Assembly: GCA_018780265.1 (NCBI GenBank)
Contig: JADMJV010000040.1
Span: forward strand, 1 to 64,000
DNA: 64,000 nt
Direction: 5' to 3'
Source: a bacterium
GTDB lineage: Bacteria; Vulcanimicrobiota; Xenobia; Xenobiales; JADMJV01
Shown here: one piece after another, positions 61,235-64,000 of the stretch
Layout of the letters: each line of letters starts with the position of its first letter
Numbering within the stretch: the first letter of the stretch is position 1
Program-made: the position numbers and the translations under genes
Notes under the pieces: generated by a model
Told to the model about the DNA's origin: nothing
Database searches by the model: none
The model's input: only the letters and a program-made list of their open reading frames with translations

Positions 61235-62571
61235 GTTTCCCTCGCATTCACGTTACCCTCGAGCGCTGCGGCGGAAGACAGCGCTCCCAACCCGGCCACC
61301 AAGAAATAGTAATTCTCAAAAGCCTGCCGATTAAAAAGGAAGAATACAAAATATACAAAGGTGACGGCCGTGGCGAAACCGGCCGCCGATCCTCGCATAC
61401 GCCAGCCAGCGACAACGGTAGCCAGGGCGGCCAAAACAAATCCCCCCGTGCCCCCAACCTGCGCGTCGAAGACAAGATTGTAGCCGTTGGTCACGGTCAA
61501 GGAATCCCAGCGGAGTGGTTGGCATAGCAGAAAGTCGAACATACCATGCCGGAGCGCCGCAAAATTGGCCCAGGCAAAAGGCACCAGCGGCAGCATGGCC
61601 GAGAATAACAAAGCGGTCCACTGGGCCGCCCCGAAGCGAAGCATCAGGCCAGCCAGCGGCACCAGCCAGAATCCGGTCTGTTTGGCCGAAGCAGCCAGTC
61701 CGAAGAGAATCGCCGCTCCCATAGGCCAGCCACGCAGATGGGCCAGAGTAGCCCATACCAAGAGTCCCAATGGGACGGGCTCGGACCAGGCTTGCTCTAT
61801 CACAAAGTAGCACTGGGGGCTCAGCCACAGAAAGAGCCACGGGGCATCGCGGGCAAACCCGCGGGGACTAGAGCCTGTCATCAGACGCAGACCGATCCCA
61901 GCCAACAGGAAGGCCGCCAACATGGCATAGCGCACGTCGCCTGCCAATCGGTAAGCGATAGAGGTCACCACTATTTGGGTGGGCGGATACAAATAAGGAA
62001 TGTTGGGTTGACCTGGCACGGGAGGGCCCGTGTCGGATACCGCCACGGTCAGATAGGGATTGCGTCCGGCCCACAACTCCCTGGCCCCCTCGGTCTGCAT
62101 CGTCCAAACATCGATGGCCGGTGCCGGGCTGGCCCGAATAGCGTCCACTCCAGCCAGGGCGGTCAAAGTCAGCAGCCCGGCAAAGCCAGCGCCCCCCCAA
62201 TACCCGGCAAGCCTTTTGCCCGACCCGCGCAGCTCGGGTAGATAGCTCACTAACAGCGCCACAGAGAATGCCCGAACCAGGCCTCCCCCTACCCAGGGGC
62301 GGCTGGCATAGAGCAAGGGGGCCGGATCGGTGCAGGCTGAACCCACCATGACCAGCAAAATGCCCCAGGCCATACGCAAGGTGCGCTCACGGTTCTGCCG
62401 CCATCCACCCCTGGGATTCCAGGCGGTGGTAACCACCACCCACAGGGAAATGCCGAATGGCAACAAGAAAAAGGGGACCATTACCCCCCGCCAACCTGCC
62501 AGGGCAAGGCCAACCAGGCCGCTGACGCAAAGCCCGAGAGCGTAGTTGCGTGGCAGGTCGCCCTGGCCCAC
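61231..62571 (-). CDS. GT87-like polytopic mannosyltransferase
   Basis: A 446-residue protein starting at GTG 62571 directly after the neighbouring stop. It has about eleven TM helices. Residues about 160-200 hold the acidic/Tyr loop ELWAGRNPYLTVAVSD-x-G, and PYLYPPTQI follows. This pattern fits the GT87 (DUF2029) family that extends mannan or arabinan chains with polyprenyl-P-sugars. It is translationally linked to the pseudopilin-like gene downstream. Confidence 0.8.
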   Translation of the reverse strand: MGQGDLPRNYALGLCVSGLVGLALAGWRGVMVPFFLLPFGISLWVVVTTAWNPRGGWRQNRERTLRMAWGILLVMVGSACTDPAPLLYASRPWVGGGLVRAFSVALLVSYLPELRGSGKRLAGYWGGAGFAGLLTLTALAGVDAIRASPAPAIDVWTMQTEGARELWAGRNPYLTVAVSDTGPPVPGQPNIPYLYPPTQIVVTSIAYRLAGDVRYAMLAAFLLAGIGLRLMTGSSPRGFARDAPWLFLWLSPQCYFVIEQAWSEPVPLGLLVWATLAHLRGWPMGAAILFGLAASAKQTGFWLVPLAGLMLRFGAAQWTALLFSAMLPLVPFAWANFAALRHGMFDFLLCQPLRWDSLTVTNGYNLVFDAQVGGTGGFVLAALATVVAGWRMRGSAAGFATAVTFVYFVFFLFNRQAFENYYFLVAGLGALSSAAALEGNVNARET

Positions 62572-64000
62572 TTAGTGTGTGGGCGTGGCGGTGGTTTCCC
62601 GCCGCAACAAGAGTAAGGGTATCCCTCTCCTGCGCCAGAGCAGGGTGTCGTAGTTCTCACACAAGTAGCCTCGTAGCCCGGGCACTTCGTTCTCGTGCAG
62701 CGCCAGATCCAGATCGGTATCGACCAGGCGCGGCCGGGCGGACTTGAGATCCTCCAGGTAGCTGAAGCGAGGCAGGGCAAATCTCTGCTGGACGGTAGCC
62801 ACCGCTTCGCCCATCCGATTTTGAGAATCCCCCAGCCAGGGGCCGTAATAGGAAGCATCACGGGCACAGATCGGATGCATCTGATAACACATCATCACCG
62901 TATCCGATGGGGCCAGATAGCCCAGCACGTGACGGCGAAGTTCAACGATGTGGAAAATCGTCAGGTCACTGTCCACCAGCGCGCGAGTGGAATATACCAG
63001 CCAGGCACATACCCCTACCAGTCCCCATTGGACCAGTCTTCTGGGGGAAGGGAAGGCCTCCCAGCGAATCTGGGTGGCCAAAAACAAACAACTGGAAGAC
63101 AAAGACAGGTAGCTTGGAAAAAAATTTTGCAGGTAGAGATGCGGGTAGCCGCTGGACCATCCCGCCACGCAGGTAAGGCCGAGATAGCCTAGATGGACCC
63201 AGGACGTTTTGCGCCCTTGAGCGCTGGAAATGCGAAATAGCACCACCCAAACCACACCAAGAATCAGCAGAGGCCTGGGCTCGGGGCACCAGGGCAATAG
63301 CGAGGCAGTATCCCAGCCCCCCACCTTCTGCAACACCGAGGAATAATAAGGCGCGAAATACAGGTATTTCAGAGAACAGCCGCAGACGCTCAGGTAGGCG
63401 AGCAAAAAAGCGGCAGCACCCAGCACCCAAAAAACGACCTGTTTTAGCGAGGGGCGCCAGCCGCTCAAGAAACCCAGCCATCCAATCAAAAACAACATTC
63501 TGGGGCTGAAGAAGAGGGAGGCGCAGTAAAATGCGCCGCTCGCCAGGCAAAACTTGTCCTGGTCGGGGGATCGCGCGAAAGCGTAACGCCAACACAGACA
63601 AGACAACACCCACGAGGCTGCGGCCAGGGTCTCGGGGCGAATGACGATAATATCCGGCATCATCAGGAAGAGCAGGGCGAAGGAGCCGATGCCTAGAGCT
63701 GCGGCATAATCCGCCTCGATTCGACTGGAGGTCAACAGACGGGCCAACTGGACCCAGCCCAGCCCCACCACCAACATGCTCAGGACCACCAGCAATCGAC
63801 CAAAGTAAAGCACTTCCGGGCCATCGAACCCCAGCAGAAAATACACCTTGAGAATATCCCACAGCAGGGGCATGTGGTGTTGAAAAAAGTCGTCCAGCGG
63901 ACGTTGACCCAGCTTTCCCATCAGCCAGGCCACATGGGCGTGTTCGGTCTCATCATAGGGATGACCCATTTGCACCACCAACAGCACACTCGCCAATCCG
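62572..64000 (-). CDS. GT39-like polytopic glycosyltransferase (5' end outside window)
   Basis: The frame is open to the right edge, so the true start lies beyond it (TTG 63996 is only the first possible start). About 475 residues are visible, with ten or more TM helices. The first loop carries YDETEHAHVAWLM, the Asp-Glu pair of GT-C enzymes that accept polyprenyl-linked sugars. It is upstream of and abutting the GT87-like gene, so the two are likely one operon. Confidence 0.8.
   Translation of the reverse strand, partial: GLASVLLVVQMGHPYDETEHAHVAWLMGKLGQRPLDDFFQHHMPLLWDILKVYFLLGFDGPEVLYFGRLLVVLSMLVVGLGWVQLARLLTSSRIEADYAAALGIGSFALLFLMMPDIIVIRPETLAAASWVLSCLCWRYAFARSPDQDKFCLASGAFYCASLFFSPRMLFLIGWLGFLSGWRPSLKQVVFWVLGAAAFLLAYLSVCGCSLKYLYFAPYYSSVLQKVGGWDTASLLPWCPEPRPLLILGVVWVVLFRISSAQGRKTSWVHLGYLGLTCVAGWSSGYPHLYLQNFFPSYLSLSSSCLFLATQIRWEAFPSPRRLVQWGLVGVCAWLVYSTRALVDSDLTIFHIVELRRHVLGYLAPSDTVMMCYQMHPICARDASYYGPWLGDSQNRMGEAVATVQQRFALPRFSYLEDLKSARPRLVDTDLDLALHENEVPGLRGYLCENYDTLLWRRRGIPLLLLRRETTATPTH

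Noticed and set aside
1..64000. tRNA, rRNA and CRISPR scan by eye
   Set aside because: No cloverleaf with a T-loop consensus, no conserved rRNA segment and no regularly spaced direct repeats were found; a dedicated search could still find something I missed.

Overview
The window is GC-rich, densely coded and typical of the accessory part of a large genome from a Gram-negative-type, free-living bacterium. Supporting signs are Sec signal peptides, a lipoprotein, a type I exporter next to glycosyltransferases, a copper ATPase and several toxin-antitoxin genes. Two proteins (1377-2312 and 60815-61234) end in the same pseudopilin-like module (Cys-x-x-Asn-Leu, later a 'CPA(S/A)G' segment). I associate such modules with poorly cultured environmental lineages such as Eremiobacterota/Xenobia-like bacteria, but this placement is a guess. 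No tRNA, rRNA, CRISPR array or intact insertion sequence was seen.

Layout. 0-6 kb: a perfect terminator, a MazEF-type module, a GAF/pseudopilin membrane protein, an SDR oxidoreductase, a small repeat peptide with a double-Gly leader-like N-terminus, a Thg1-like 3'-5' RNA polymerase overlapping a polynucleotide-kinase-like P-loop protein, and a DUF3228 protein. 6-20 kb: an amidoligase-like protein, secreted multidomain proteins, two paralogous DUF4105-like putative cysteine hydrolases, an AmpD-type amidase, an acyltransferase, a propeller/Pro-rich/SHOCT protein, a CofE-like protein, a PPOX-fold protein and GlgB.

20-29 kb is the most unusual part. A PoyD-like radical SAM peptide epimerase and a cobalamin-type radical SAM peptide C-methyltransferase overlap by 4 nt. 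They lie within 9 kb of a PhyH dioxygenase, a JmjC/cupin hydroxylase, a cytochrome P450 and a GT2. This is the tailoring set expected for a heavily modified, D-amino-acid-containing RiPP (proteusin-like), yet no precursor gene is visible beside it.

29-43 kb: a 1433-residue envelope protein made of two fused homologous halves, VapBC, a lipoprotein, a TPR protein, a beta-repeat protein, CopA, a frameshifted zinc metalloprotease, small membrane proteins, and a 2-kb graveyard holding fragments of an F420-dependent (Ddn-like) reductase, a GNAT and a ParA-like ATPase. Adenylate kinase follows, with an unusual N-terminal extension.

43.8-64 kb is largely a glycan/exopolysaccharide locus: an FtsX-like permease, two NodB deacetylases, four GT4 and one GT2 glycosyltransferases, an MsbA-like ABC exporter, AsnB, a Gfo/Idh/MocA oxidoreductase, a radical SAM enzyme, and three polytopic GT39/GT87-like enzymes. 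Several convergent neighbours overlap by 14-191 nt at their 3' ends. Start codons were reassigned where a ribosome binding site, an overlap or a catalytic N-terminus decided them.
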